Of a stretch of DNA of 64,000 bases, positions 36,977 to 47,250 are shown piece by piece; within the stretch, counting starts at the first letter, position 1, and each line of letters starts with the position of its first letter. Source of the stretch: Arcuatula senhousia (taxonomy: Eukaryota; Mollusca; Bivalvia; Mytilida; Mytilidae); the NCBI GenBank assembly GCA_963971305.1, contig CAXARO010000226.1, positions 1 to 64,000 of the forward strand, read 5' to 3'. The translations under genes were made by a program, and so were the position numbers. A model generated the notes under the pieces. It had not been told where the DNA came from and did not search any database. It was given only the letters and a program-made list of their open reading frames with translations.

Positions 36977-37256
36977 GGACCATTTGATTTTCTGGGGAAA
37001 ACCTGTGATTTTTTTGAAAAAAAAACTTCCTGGCCCGGATTTTCACTGAAAAAAATAATTTTGCCCAGACCTGGGCTGAAAAAAATAATTTGACCTTGAT
37101 TTTGGCCTGTCGGAAATAAATAAATATTCCAAAAAAAAATTCTTGCTCAGCATGTATGTGAAAAAAAAAAATAATCCGGCCCGCAAAGCGGGTAAAAAAA
37201 AATCTGGCTCGAGTAAAAATCCCAGCACCCCCCCCCCCCCGAAAATCAAATGGTCC
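36977..37256. mobile_element. 280-bp MITE with GGACCATTTGATTTTC ends
   Basis: GGACCATTTGATTTTC at 36977 is perfectly mirrored by GAAAATCAAATGGTCC ending at 37256. Inside are repeated GAAAAAAATAATTT blocks and a C-run of about 13. A target duplication could not be fixed. ORFs here are spurious. Confidence 0.65.
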
Positions 37257-37264
37257 GTGCGCCT

Positions 37265-38015
37265 TATATAATAAACTTTTATTTGTCATTAAACATATGT
37301 ACAGTTTGTGACCAAGGCATACATTTACAAATAAGAAAGCAATATAAGATGACTACAAGAACATGATATAATATACTATATATTGTAAAAGTAATAAAGG
37401 CAAATAACATATTAAATGACTTATGAAACTTCAGTCCTCAGTTTTAATGACTGTTTTAAAAAGAAACCTATCAACCTAATATGTTTAGAAGTTTTAGGGT
37501 TAAGCAAATAGACTAGTTTTTCTTCTTCTGTCATATTGAAAAATTCTCTATTATCAGCTTTAATAGAGTTGTAAAGATTTTCTCTCAACTTACTATTAAT
37601 TTTACAATTTAAGATAAAATGATACTCGTCTTCAATACACTAACAAGATTTGCAAAGTCTATCTTGACGAGGAATTTAATAATAACGGCCTTTTTCTATT
37701 TCAGGGCTGTGGTCACTGATACGCATTTTAGTGAATATATTCCTAATTGAAAATAATGGTTCCGAAAGGTAGAATTCCCCCTCTAGAGATGAATTTAACT
37801 TTTTATAAAGAAATAATTTGCTAGTTTCGTCGAATCCATCAATTTTTTCAAGAAGTACTTTTATGAATTTTTCAGTGACTCTATTTATAACATTGTTTTT
37901 TAAATTTTTTACTTGTTTTAACACCTTACAACTGTTAAACATTTTCTGAGATATCTAAATCTGCTGAAATGTTTTTGACAAAAGTATACCAACTATAAAT
38001 GCCTTGACTATCAAG
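37265..38015 (-). pseudogene. 5'-truncated LINE-type retrotransposon, C-terminal end
   Basis: The minus strand encodes a string resembling the C-terminus of bivalve non-LTR retrotransposon polyproteins: IYSWYTFVKNI, then LEKIDGFDETSKLFLYKKL, then MRISDHSPEIEKGRYY. A stop follows, then IPRQDRLCKSC and IEDEYHFILNC, which form a CxxC...HxxxxC motif, and FFNMTEEEKLVYLLN. There are several in-frame stops and a frameshift near 37940. An AATAAA-type signal lies near 37270 on the minus strand. It is a dead 3' fragment typical of LINE insertions; the clade is not determined. Confidence 0.65.
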
Positions 38016-39708
38016 TTCTTATACGAATATATTTAAAAGGATTACAGAAATGCAAAATGGGGTGTCTGACAAGATGCAGAGAAACGAGAAACAAAGACAT
38101 AATTTAAAAACATAAGATTAGATCTGTCACAAATATACAAATATATACTAAGGGCTTCAATGCGACAATTATTATAAAACGGGTGCAGTGATAGCCCATT
38201 TTCATTTAATCGAGAAAGAAAAACACAGTAAAACAAGTATGTTTTTATGTATACATGTTGTATTCATCAATGTTTATTTTCTTTTAGTTAACAAACTAAT
38301 TACAAATCCATTGTCTATTGCAAATTGCCAATAGGAAGCTAAATAATTACCATGTGGAAAATAAGGGCGATTTATATTATACCACCGCTGTGACATTTTC
38401 AGTGCATATCTCCTGACATGCCTGACCCGCCTTACCTTTTTGTTTTCTAAGATCGATGGGGCCTACAGAAATTTTTCATAATAATAAGAATAGAAACATT
38501 GGCGTTTAAGCGGACAGACAGACGAATACTGTGAAAACAATTGGGCTTCCGCGTCCTCGATGCAGGGTTCTTATTAACTTAGTGGAATATTTTTTATTCC
38601 ATTGATGTTACTATCCTGTTAAATGGCACACTTATTGCCGATTGCAACCTGCTGATGATTTTGATGCGTGAAAAATGAGTACAGCCAAAACTATTTATAA
38701 GTTTGATTTATAGTAATTGTTTTAAACTTGCTGCAAGTCCGTTTCTTTTTAGACATATTATTTTTAATTATTTCTCAATTAAAGATAATTGTTCTAGCAG
38801 GTACAAATTTACTGATTGCTGCAGGAGTTAGAATGTGTTTCAGTCAATATAAATAATACAGAGGGACTTGTAAATTATAATTTGTAAACAAGAAATTAAA
38901 GATTAAATGTAATAAATTAATTTTCTTATTTTTATGACTCTCTGTTTTCGTTGATCTCTTTCTTGTTTTGCATTTTTCCCGTACATGTGCGGCAAATAAT
39001 AATAGTAGTAAAAGTAGAGTTTTGGCTAAATCATGTAAATATTATATAGTTAGTAGTTTTAATTATGTTCCATCATATTTTATCAATATTAACACAACAT
39101 AAGTAATCTTCCCGTTTTCTTCTGTGCAGTATACATTTAGTATAGAAGCCACGTAACAATAGGAAATTTGGTGGTATTGAATTGAAGATATATTCGGCTC
39201 CGCAATCAGCCAGAAACGGTTAACAAAACATTCTACGCTTAAAAACTTTGCTAATTTTATTACATTTAATAATACATCATCCAATATACCAATAAATTTT
39301 AATACTTTTTTGTCGTTGAAATGTCCGATTGTAAAATTCAGAATTTTTTAAAATACTGGGTTTCTTTCCTTGTACATTGTACTGCACATCGTCGATATCA
39401 TCGATACTGGATTTGGCGTTTTGGGGTTTGTGTACTTTTCGTTCAATACCTTTTTGTTTTTGACCTTTCAATATTTTGATTCAAATGCTGCTGATGAGAG
39501 GTTATTCCTTGAAATATGTATATACAGCCAAACCAAATTACCCGGTCTATACCGAATTATGTAACAATACATATAGTTAACATGCATCATCCTTTTTCAT
39601 GCATTAATGTTTTTTTTTGCACATGGTTTAATACAATTTATCTGTATCATAAAATAACCACATGTATTCCAAAATTTATTGTTTTATTATTTAGTTATTG
39701 AGTGACAT
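38016..39708. other. No gene seen
   Basis: AT-rich sequence. Short ORFs on both strands lack motifs, and no clear repeat boundaries are visible. Confidence 0.35.
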
Positions 39709-41919
39709 CACGGTCGTTATACTTGTCCTGCGACAACATGTTTTCTACCGATGTTTCTGCTCGTTTTCTACCGATGTCCTAGATTTCTACCGATGTGGTG
39801 ATAAAAAAACAAACCTGGCAGACGATTTTTTTCCAAACTATGATACCCGGCTATTATGGCACTTATAAACAAATAAGTTTAATTTACATTATTTTGTTTT
39901 AAGTATGCACATAAAATTACAGTAAGGGTATTGTTTATTTTTTCCAGCAAGAGACAATTTCCCTTTTTTCAGATAATCATGAATATCTGTTTTAAATTAC
40001 CATTCGCTGGGCTGAAAATTATGCTCCATGTTCTAAATAGTCGGACATTTTTAAAGACATATCACTTTCCATTACAAATGGCGTATTTTTGATTTTTCGA
40101 TCATTTTAAAAAAAATATGGTCCTGGTTTTCTATAGATGTGTCCTGGTTTTCTATCGATGGTCCTGGCATTCTACCGATGTGATAATGTGATATGTTAAA
40201 TGACATTTCATGACAAATTTTAAAACTGTATATTTTATTGAACACATAATATTGACGATAAAAAGAAAAAGGAGGTTCATGAGCAAAAACTGTTTTGCGC
40301 ACACCAAGAACACTTTTACAAAATTTAGATAAATGTGTATTTTCTCAAAAGCTGGCTTATCAGAAAATGATAGTATATCAACATTTTGTCCACTTATATT
40401 AGATTTGTGAAGTGCTTTATATATAATGGGAAATAATCCTCCATATACCAGATTTCACTGTTATATCTAGAAATGCTGAGGCTTAGACATGAATTTCTCG
40501 GGCTGAAATTGATCTGTACATATACAACAGTATGGCACGCCATTTTTACCAAAACCATGGTAACTATAGGATACCTCAGATAACTTGGGGTTTACTGGCA
40601 GCTATCTGGGGGTTTTCAGAGCGAAACTCTTAATTGCATCAGGTATTTAGAGTTATTTCAGGTAACTGAGGGTTTCCTTTCAGCTATCCCATGGATACCA
40701 CAAAAACTCCTGCTATTAAGAGTTTTCAAAAATAATTTATTGGAAGCTGAGCTTTGTATTAGTTTTTGAGGAATTGATAGTTTTCAGCTTTACATTGATA
40801 AATTCTGCTTTCAAAGAGTTAAATAGCATGAACTTACAATATCTGTGAGTGAGTGAGTTGGTGTTTTACGCCCGTGCAACGCTAAATAGGTTATAACATG
40901 AAAAGGATGATAAAATGAACATGAAATGAGGATGATAAATGAAACATGAGGTTGGGGTGGGAAACAAAGGAGCTGCAAATTTTGAAGAACCACAGGAAAA
41001 GGGGAGAGGTGGGTAGGGACTGAAAATTTAGCCTATGTGGTGCACTACTTGGCAGTCCACAAAGGGGTCTTTTACGTGCATGAAGCGTGGCACTCTCCTC
41101 ACACGTTGGCCCACTATGGTCGGCCGTCAAGGTTTCCGTATTATATACCTTACAATCCCTGCGGACGAGGGCCACACTAATCAGCCACTTAGGGTACACA
41201 CTTGGTCGCTCTGTGGGCTGAACACTGAGCCGACGTCAGAATCCCAATACCCTTAGCCGCCTCTTGCAACAAGTTAGGCTCTGCTGCGGGCCTATTCGCC
41301 ACTCGGGCCCCGTACGGGACTACAATATCTGTAGGTAGAAGGGGGTTTAATTAGCTATCTATGTGAAAGCTGATAGCAAACCCCCAGTTACCAAGATATC
41401 TCTTAATACCTGATGTGATTGAGAGTTTCGTCCAGAAAACCCCCAGATAGCTGCCAGTAAAACCCTAGTTATCTGAGGTATCCTATAGATACCAAGGTTT
41501 TGGTTAAAATGGCGTTCCATACAACAGTATGATGAAGCTTCACTGTACAACACAAGCATTTACGGTGTATGTATGCCTTTAGAAACAACCAAAATGTGTA
41601 GTTATATGAAATTAGATCATCGGTAGAAATCAAGGACTCATCTGTTGAAAACACAGTAAGGAACATACCTAATCGGTAGAAAACCAGGACATATCAAATT
41701 TCTTTAACCTGTTAGTTATATGAAAAAGCAAATGGCTCCTTTACAAATAAACGATCATTTATTGCATTTTCTCCCAAAGGATGTATTCAAATGTTAGAAA
41801 TAAGCGTTATTTTTCATATTTCTAAAAAAACAATCGATAGAAAACAAGGATCATCGGTAGAAAACAAGCAGAAAAATCGGTAGAAAACATGTTGTCGCAG
41901 GACAAGTATAACGACCGTG
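39709..41919. mobile_element. 2.2-kb foldback TIR element with 5-bp TSD and TTTTCTACCGATG subterminal repeats
   Basis: The left tip CACGGTCGTTATACTTGTCC is mirrored at the right tip ending 41919, and GACAT flanks both sides. TTTTCTACCGATG or a variant recurs about ten times near the two ends, inverted between them (for example 39750-39800, 40120-40180, 41615-41690, 41830-41890). Deeper, 40550-40690 and 41380-41520 are also inverted copies, so much of the element could fold back. A family A SINE-like repeat (40848-41322) sits between the arms. No transposase is present. CAC tips with a 5-bp duplication are compatible with the Transib group, but this is inference. Confidence 0.8.
40848..41322 (-). 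repeat. SINE-like dispersed repeat, family A, near full length
   Basis: On the minus strand it runs from a CCGTACGGGGCCCGAGTGGC head to CGTAAAACACCAACTCACTC and an ACTC tail. It is inserted in the centre of the foldback element. ORFs overlapping it are spurious. Confidence 0.7.
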
Positions 41920-42600
41920 GACATGGTTGACTTTTGAAGTCAAGCATGATAAATAGATCAACTTTTTTAAACGTGGGTACATATGATAGAGCCATTTCCC
42001 ATGTACCTTATGTATGTAATGATCGCATACAGTAATATAAATAATAAAAGTAGTTATTTTTTTTGCAGAAAATGTCTTCATTTTTTTAACTGTGTCTGTG
42101 CAGAAAAATTATATTGAGAAAAAAATCGAATCATTCAACGTATAACATAGGGGAGATAACCGATATTTATCATCCAAGACAACAACGTTTGTCTCCCCTA
42201 AATGGACACACCACTTAGTGTTAAAGTAATTTTCATGAAAACGTGGTGATATTTACAATGATATGTAATACTTTTTTAGAAATATAAATGATTAATAGTT
42301 CGTCGAAGCTTAGTCCAAAGGGCCATAAACGATTTAAAAAGAAATAGTTTGAGATTAAAGGCGGAAATTGTGATATTTCACCATATATTCGAAAATTTTT
42401 GTGTGTTCCTTTAAAATGAAAATTTTCTCTTGGTGGTAGTTTTGTTAAACACACTTAAGTCTTTAAAAAATTCTTAAAACAATCATTTAAAAAGAGGTCG
42501 AAGATTGTTTTTAGCAAAGATTTCCTTATATTATTGTATACTGTAATTTACCAACGCTATATTACAAAACACAATAATATACAAAATTACAAAATATTGT
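41920..42600. other. No gene seen inside the 25.5-kb element, right part
   Basis: AT-rich DNA leading to the subterminal GTAATATTAC copies at about 42600-42675. No feature is supported. Confidence 0.35.
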
Positions 42601-42697
42601 AATTTAAGCCGTATATTATTCCCTGCAATAATATTATCATGTGTTGTAATATTACGTGCCGTAGTAATATTACAACAAATAGTAAGTGCCTGGACTG

Positions 42698-43110
42698 ATA
42701 GAGAAATTCCGAAGAAGCAGAGAAAGAAACTCATCTTGACCAAAATCTGACCCTCCTGCAAGATGTATAGTGCGAGCTATAGCTGACCTATACCCCCTAA
42801 TGGTGGAGGGGGAGTACCCTTTCTCCTCAAAGAGAAAAACAAAGAAATCAGCTAATTGTTGTGCAGAAACTTGGAGTGGATCAATCTGTTTTGACACACA
42901 CCAAGAAGAGAAGATTGACCACTTGGAATCATAGACAAGTCCTGTAGATTGTCTGACTGACTTAGAGATGCGAGTGGTTGCTTGATCAGAAAATCCCTTC
43001 TTACTAATGGATCTCCTGATAGCAGCCATGCGTGCAGATGGAGCTTCTCTATTCCCTGATGCACTTTTCTTCCCTTGAATTGAGACAGAAGATCTCTTCT
43101 CAGAGGAAGA
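42698..43110 (-). pseudogene. DIRS tyrosine recombinase, N-terminal part (gene split)
   Basis: This is the 3' part of a long minus-strand frame (42670-44859) that overlaps the RT gene in another frame, as in DIRS-1. Recognisable recombinase core-binding sequence includes MAAIRRSISKKGFSDQA, SKWSIFSSWC, FFVFLFEEKGYSPSTIRGYR and ARTIHLAGG, ending DEFLSLLLRNFSI. The frame then runs a few codons into the 25.5-kb insertion and stops at 42670. The catalytic half continues at 17169 downward. The start codon is uncertain because the frame stays open far upstream through overlap with RT. Confidence 0.75.
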
Positions 43111-45155
43111 CAGAGAGGATTGGCACATGACAGAAGAAGGAGTTCTGGAAACCAAGACTGTCTCGGCCAAGCCGGAGCTATAAGAATGGTCTTGCAACAA
43201 TCTAGACGAATTTTCTGAAGAATCTGAGATATGAGACGAAATGGGGGGAAGATGTAATTGAACATTCCCTTCCAAGAAATGCTCAAAGCATCTACTGCCC
43301 AGGCCCTCTGATCTGGAACTGGAGAAACATAAGTCTCCAGTTTGTGATTTAGACTGGTGGCAAACAAGTCCACATGAGGGCGATCCCACAACAGAACTAA
43401 AGATTGAAACACAGTTGGATGCAACTCCCACTCCGTGTTTACTGGTGAAAGGTGGCGAGAGAGTGCATCTGCAAGAATATTCTGATCCCCTGGGACATGT
43501 CTCACTGAAACTAGAATGTTCTGACTGTCGCAAAGAAGAAGGATCTCTTTGGCCAGAAGATACAGAGAATGGGAGTGAGTCCCCCCCTGATTCTGGAGGT
43601 ACGCCACTACTGTAGTGTTGTCCGAAGCAATCAGGAGACTTTGCCCTTGAATCAAATCTAGAAAATGACTCACGGACAAGAGAACTGCTTTCATCTCCAA
43701 GACATTGATATGATCCTGGAGATTTGAGGCACTCCACTGACCCGACACTGTCTTTCCCTCTAGAAAGCCTCCCCACCCTGTCATAGAAGCATCTGTGTAC
43801 AGAGTTAGAGAGGGACTTGGTAAGACCAGAGGTTGACCTCTCAACAGGTTGGACCTCTGAGACCACCAAAGAAAGTGAGGGAATAGTCTTGGAAGAACTG
43901 GAATAGGAGCATCCCAGAGTTGAGAGGCTGGATGCCAAAATTCCTTGAGATACCATTGGAAAGGACGAAGATGAAGTCGACCTAAAGGTACCACATCCAT
44001 TAGGGAGATCAAGAATCCTATCAACTGAAGGAATAGACGAGCTGGAACAGAGGGGACTAGATAGAAAGTGTTGATCCGATCCAGAAGAGACTGTACTTTC
44101 TCCTCTGGAGGAAAAACTAAACCCAAATCTGTCCTGTAATGCTCCCCCAAAAAGATGAAACTCTGACTGGGGATAATCTCCGATTTCTTCCAAGAGATGA
44201 GAAACCCCAGCTTGAGGATCAAGAGAATAGTGGACCGAGTGTGGACTTCCAGATGACAAGACGAGCTGTTCTTCAGAAGAGAATCGTCCAGATAAGAATG
44301 GATCAGAATAGACTGACTGTGAAGATGAGAGACAACAGCTTGGAAAACCCTGGTAAAAACTAGAGGCGCTGTTGACAGACCAAAGGGCATTGCTTTGAAG
44401 GCATACACCTTCCCTTTCCAGAAAAATCGAAGGTATTTCCTGAATGGTGGAGCAATTGGAATATGGAAGTAGGCATCGGTCAGATCCAAGGATGTCGACC
44501 ACATCCCTGGAAGAATGGTCTGCCTGATAGATCTGTTTGTTTCCATCTTGAAATGGGGAACAACCAGATGTCTGTTTAGTACAGACAGGTCTATGACAGG
44601 TCTCATCTTTCCGTTCCGCTTCGGAACGAGGAAGAGACGAGAGTAGAAACCTGGAGAACAAGGAAGACTCACTTCCTCTATGGCCCCCTTTTGGAAGAGT
44701 AGAAGGATTTCCTCCTCCAAAAGAAGATTCTTGTGTTGATCCCTGGTCATTGAAAGATTGAGAGGAACAGAAGACAGAGGAGGTACCTCCTGAAACTGTA
44801 ACTCTAGACCCCCCTGTAGTACTGAGAGAACCCATTTGTCTGAAGTGATCAACTTCCACTGATCGATGAAATGGGACAACCTTCCCCCTACTGGCACTTG
44901 AGGAAGAGGTGCTAAGAACTCCTCCTCTGAGCCTAGGGATTGAGGTACTGACAGGGGGAGCAACACATCACTTACTAGACTTGAAGCCCTTCTCCACCTT
45001 AGATTTTTTGAAGGAAGAAGGAGCATTCTGTCTGAAACCACCTGAACGGCGCTTCTGGCCAGAAAAGGAACCTCTCTTAGGACCAGAAGAAGAAGGCTGG
45101 GTAGTAGAAGAAGAGGAAGGGGTAGTAGAAACTTTCCTCTGATCACCTGAAACAA
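42852..45155 (-). CDS. DIRS reverse transcriptase / RNase H / methyltransferase-like polyprotein
   Basis: 767 codons uninterrupted. The RT domain shows GFYSRLFLVPKRNGKMRPV, SLDLTDAYFHIPI, AMPFGLSTAPLVF and the catalytic SYLDDSLL. RNase H follows with LYTDASMTGWGG, NVLEMKAVL, ASDNTT and GDQNILADALSR. The C-terminal region (HVDLFATSLNHK, then DQRAWAVDALSISWKG, YIFPP and ILIAPAWPRQSWF) matches the methyltransferase-like segment characteristic of DIRS-1 elements. The ORF overlaps the end of GAG by about 190 nt in a different frame, and its own 3' end overlaps the recombinase frame. It is intact, which implies recent insertion. The ATG at 45155 lies within the GAG overlap, so the true start could be internal. 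Confidence 0.9.
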   Translation of the reverse strand: MFQVIRGKFLLPLPLLLLPSLLLLVLREVPFLARSAVQVVSDRMLLLPSKNLRWRRASSLVSDVLLPLSVPQSLGSEEEFLAPLPQVPVGGRLSHFIDQWKLITSDKWVLSVLQGGLELQFQEVPPLSSVPLNLSMTRDQHKNLLLEEEILLLFQKGAIEEVSLPCSPGFYSRLFLVPKRNGKMRPVIDLSVLNRHLVVPHFKMETNRSIRQTILPGMWSTSLDLTDAYFHIPIAPPFRKYLRFFWKGKVYAFKAMPFGLSTAPLVFTRVFQAVVSHLHSQSILIHSYLDDSLLKNSSSCHLEVHTRSTILLILKLGFLISWKKSEIIPSQSFIFLGEHYRTDLGLVFPPEEKVQSLLDRINTFYLVPSVPARLFLQLIGFLISLMDVVPLGRLHLRPFQWYLKEFWHPASQLWDAPIPVLPRLFPHFLWWSQRSNLLRGQPLVLPSPSLTLYTDASMTGWGGFLEGKTVSGQWSASNLQDHINVLEMKAVLLSVSHFLDLIQGQSLLIASDNTTVVAYLQNQGGTHSHSLYLLAKEILLLCDSQNILVSVRHVPGDQNILADALSRHLSPVNTEWELHPTVFQSLVLLWDRPHVDLFATSLNHKLETYVSPVPDQRAWAVDALSISWKGMFNYIFPPFRLISQILQKIRLDCCKTILIAPAWPRQSWFPELLLLSCANPLCLPLRRDLLSQFKGRKVHQGIEKLHLHAWLLSGDPLVRRDFLIKQPLASLSQSDNLQDLSMIPSGQSSLLGVCQNRLIHSKFLHNN

Positions 45156-46707
45156 CTACGTTGACCTTAACATTCTGAGGTGCCTTGTTAACTTCCTCTT
45201 GAAGTTTAGGTAGAGAGTAACTAAAGAGCCTTTCCTTAGCCAGGGGAGAGAACAAAAGAGACTCCTTGACAGGCTCTGATAAAGCGGTCTTATCCAACAT
45301 CTCTTGTCGCTTGGATAAAGTAAAATTAGCCAAGGTGCCATGAACCAAACTCTGGACAAGACCTAAATTCTTGTCCACTTGGAGTAAAAAAGATTTCAGT
45401 TCATCGAATTCTTCCCCTTTATCTTTCAACAGAACACCAGCAGCAGCCAAAAAGTGCTCAGCTGTACCCAAAGCATCGCTAGAATACCTCAAGTTAGCTT
45501 CAGACTTAGACCACATGGACTGGTTCAAATTAAGACCCTCGGTAAACTTAGTACCCATCACTGAGGCATACGACTTGTCACAAGTAGGATAGCCTTTACC
45601 CAGAGAAGAATCATGGATTTCAAAATCCTTGAATTTAAAGGAAGAAGAAGGGCACAAAGAACCAGGACCAAAACCAATAAACTTGGCAGATGGAGACTGG
45701 GTAGAATGAAAACTAACTATTTTCTCATTTACCTTATCTATAGCTGCCTTAGTGTGACCTGACTCAGGAAAGGATTTATACCCCTTCGGGCAATCCTTCA
45801 CTAAACCTGAACAAGCCATAAACTCAGACGGAGCCTGAGTACGACGAGGAGGAGAAGCAAGAGCAGTGCCAGACACTTCACGTCTCAAAGCATAAACTCT
45901 AGACCTCAAGTGGTGCATGTCAGACATAGAAGGAGAAGGATCTACATCCTCTCCCCTTTCTGACTCATTACCAGGTGGAACAAAGGACGAATTGGAAGAA
46001 TGGGGCCCTGAACGACCTGGAGAAGCACAGGGAGAAGTGGGTTCCATATGATCATCCTCAGAAAAATTACCTTCCTGACTCCTAGGAGCTAAGGAAAATA
46101 GATCTTCATCTACCTCCCCGCTCCTATGAGTATCAGATAAACTAGCTTGAACCTCTGTCAACCTACCTGTACTGGACACAGCACGATCCTCGACTAACTG
46201 AAGTCGATCGTTGACCCTCTTCATCTCAGACCTCATGGTAGCTTGAAAGGTTGAGACACTGGTGGTGAGCTGCTTAATGGAGTCAGCTAAAGACTTATCC
46301 AAAGGAGTAGGTTGACTAGGAGGAGGCATCATACTAGGCCAAAAAGGAGGCATGGAGTAAGGGTCATGATAGGGGTAAGGTGATGGCCACCTAGACCTGA
46401 CAAATGAAGAACTTCTTACTCCAGTACAAGATGAAACCGCCGTGGTTTCAACTGGTCTACCCAATGCATAAGTAATGCGGGGTCTAATACTCTGGTGAGT
46501 GGGCAATCTAGGTGCAGAAAAAGACTGGCTAGACACAGGAGTAACACCTATGTGAGACTCCTGACTTGTAAAGGCCCCTAAACTCAGACTAGGGGTATTA
46601 CTTGGGCCCCATACCAAATCTAAGTTTGTAGTACAAGGGAGTTCACCCAACAACTCACCATTTAAACCTTGGTCTTCAAAAGTCTCTTCTAACAATTGAC
46701 TTTCCAT
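44968..46707 (-). CDS. DIRS GAG-like protein
   Basis: 579 codons uninterrupted, placed first on the coding strand and ending in overlap with RT. It is rich in Ser/Pro at the N-terminus. A probable coiled coil (SIKQLTTSVSTFQATMRSEM and following) lies near residues 150-190, with an acidic linker after it. A conserved-looking middle (FKDFEIHDSSLGKGYPTCDK and on) is followed by a basic C-terminus with GPKRGSFSGQKRRSGGFRQN. The position and composition fit the DIRS GAG, expected to package element RNA. No retroviral zinc knuckle is seen, which is usual for DIRS. Confidence 0.8.
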   Translation of the reverse strand: MESQLLEETFEDQGLNGELLGELPCTTNLDLVWGPSNTPSLSLGAFTSQESHIGVTPVSSQSFSAPRLPTHQSIRPRITYALGRPVETTAVSSCTGVRSSSFVRSRWPSPYPYHDPYSMPPFWPSMMPPPSQPTPLDKSLADSIKQLTTSVSTFQATMRSEMKRVNDRLQLVEDRAVSSTGRLTEVQASLSDTHRSGEVDEDLFSLAPRSQEGNFSEDDHMEPTSPCASPGRSGPHSSNSSFVPPGNESERGEDVDPSPSMSDMHHLRSRVYALRREVSGTALASPPRRTQAPSEFMACSGLVKDCPKGYKSFPESGHTKAAIDKVNEKIVSFHSTQSPSAKFIGFGPGSLCPSSSFKFKDFEIHDSSLGKGYPTCDKSYASVMGTKFTEGLNLNQSMWSKSEANLRYSSDALGTAEHFLAAAGVLLKDKGEEFDELKSFLLQVDKNLGLVQSLVHGTLANFTLSKRQEMLDKTALSEPVKESLLFSPLAKERLFSYSLPKLQEEVNKAPQNVKVNVVVSGDQRKVSTTPSSSSTTQPSSSGPKRGSFSGQKRRSGGFRQNAPSSFKKSKVEKGFKSSK

Positions 46708-46847
46708 GTTACAAATAGTCTAATTATATTACCTGTATATAATACACTTAATATAACTTCAAATACTTATGGATATATTTCAAATTTGTCTAAAGTTTCG
46801 AAAATATTTTTTCTCTTCGTGGTTCACGTGCTGCAAGAACGGAAACC

Positions 46848-46990
46848 GGAAAAAAGATGAAGTTGAGAGGTCAGTGTCGGGTTACTTCCGGTCAGCTAGA
46901 GGTCATCAGTTTTTTTGTCTGGTTTCCGGTTCAATGAAGCTGCTAGTACCTGTTATCTAAATTTGTGATGGTAAGGTATTTATTACTATA
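46848..46990. repeat. DIRS inverted terminal repeat and tip, right copy
   Basis: It mirrors 16116-16240 and adds a terminal stretch, GGTAAGGTATTTATTACTATA, whose complement is found in the internal complementary region. The next bases, AAACAGAGT, belong to the TIR of the RecQ transposon. Confidence 0.8.
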
Positions 46991-47250
46991 AAACAGAGTA
47001 TAGTCAATCCTACGTCAGACTAGTAACTCTGCCACACGTAGTCAACCATGATTAATCTCCAAATAAAATAAAATTAAAAATTTTCGTAAATGAGTCACCA
47101 AAATATATAAAAACAAAAATAAATTACTTTTAAAGTAATTATGGCATTAAAAAGGCAAACTTTATAAAATTTCTATCATCACAAGAATATTATATTTTGG
47201 TTCCTGTTTACACTTCGTGTGGTGTCGTCTGGAATGTTGACAAACATAGA
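46991..47250. promoter_or_regulatory. Inner left TIR and upstream region of the DUF6589 gene
   Basis: AAACAGAGT to ACTCTGCCACACGTAGT (46991-47042) is the displaced inner part of the left TIR. About 200 AT-rich bases separate it from the ATG at 47251, so any element-borne promoter must lie in this short span. No certain TATA box is visible. Confidence 0.45.

Larger units (their letters stand above)
17170..42697. mobile_element. 25.5-kb TIR element in the DIRS recombinase, 5-bp TSD, no transposase recognised
   Basis: The left end is CAGTCCAGGCACTTACTATT, continuing TATTGTAATATTAC. The right end is the mirror with one mismatch over 34 bp. ATAGA flanks it at 17165-17169 and 42698-42702. Just inside both tips the palindrome GTAATATTAC is repeated (two copies at the left, two plus degenerate copies at the right). 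The interior carries SINE-like repeats, several tandem repeats, a 5'-truncated LINE and smaller TIR elements. No ORF in it looks like a transposase and no long exon is convincing. It may be a large non-autonomous element that accumulated insertions, or its genes may be too decayed to see. Confidence 0.85.
16073..46990 (-). mobile_element. DIRS-1-like tyrosine-recombinase retrotransposon, split by a 25.5-kb insertion
   Basis: Read on the minus strand the order is GAG, RT/RNase H with overlapping recombinase, then 3' terminus. The termini are inverted: 16116-16240 is the reverse complement of about 46848-46975. Near the 3' end, 16296-16397 is an internal complementary region. Its first half is complementary to the left terminus and its second half to the right terminus, so it spans the circle junction. 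That is the diagnostic DIRS-1 layout. The element is about 5.4 kb without the insertion. It entered the left TIR of the RecQ transposon at a run of A residues with no target duplication, as expected of recombinase-mediated insertion. The ends are ambiguous by 2-3 bp because of the A-run. Confidence 0.9.

Noticed and set aside
37043..37289. ORFs with FFFSAQ-like repeats
   Set aside because: They arise from the GAAAAAAATAATTT blocks of a 280-bp MITE.
42670..44859. 729-codon minus-strand frame read as a single protein
   Set aside because: Most of it overlaps the RT/RNase H gene in another frame and is Ser-rich by frame-shadowing. Only its 3' part (up to about 43110) shows recombinase sequence.
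43415..45142. Plus-strand ORFs opposite the DIRS genes
   Set aside because: They are antisense shadows of intact RT and GAG frames.
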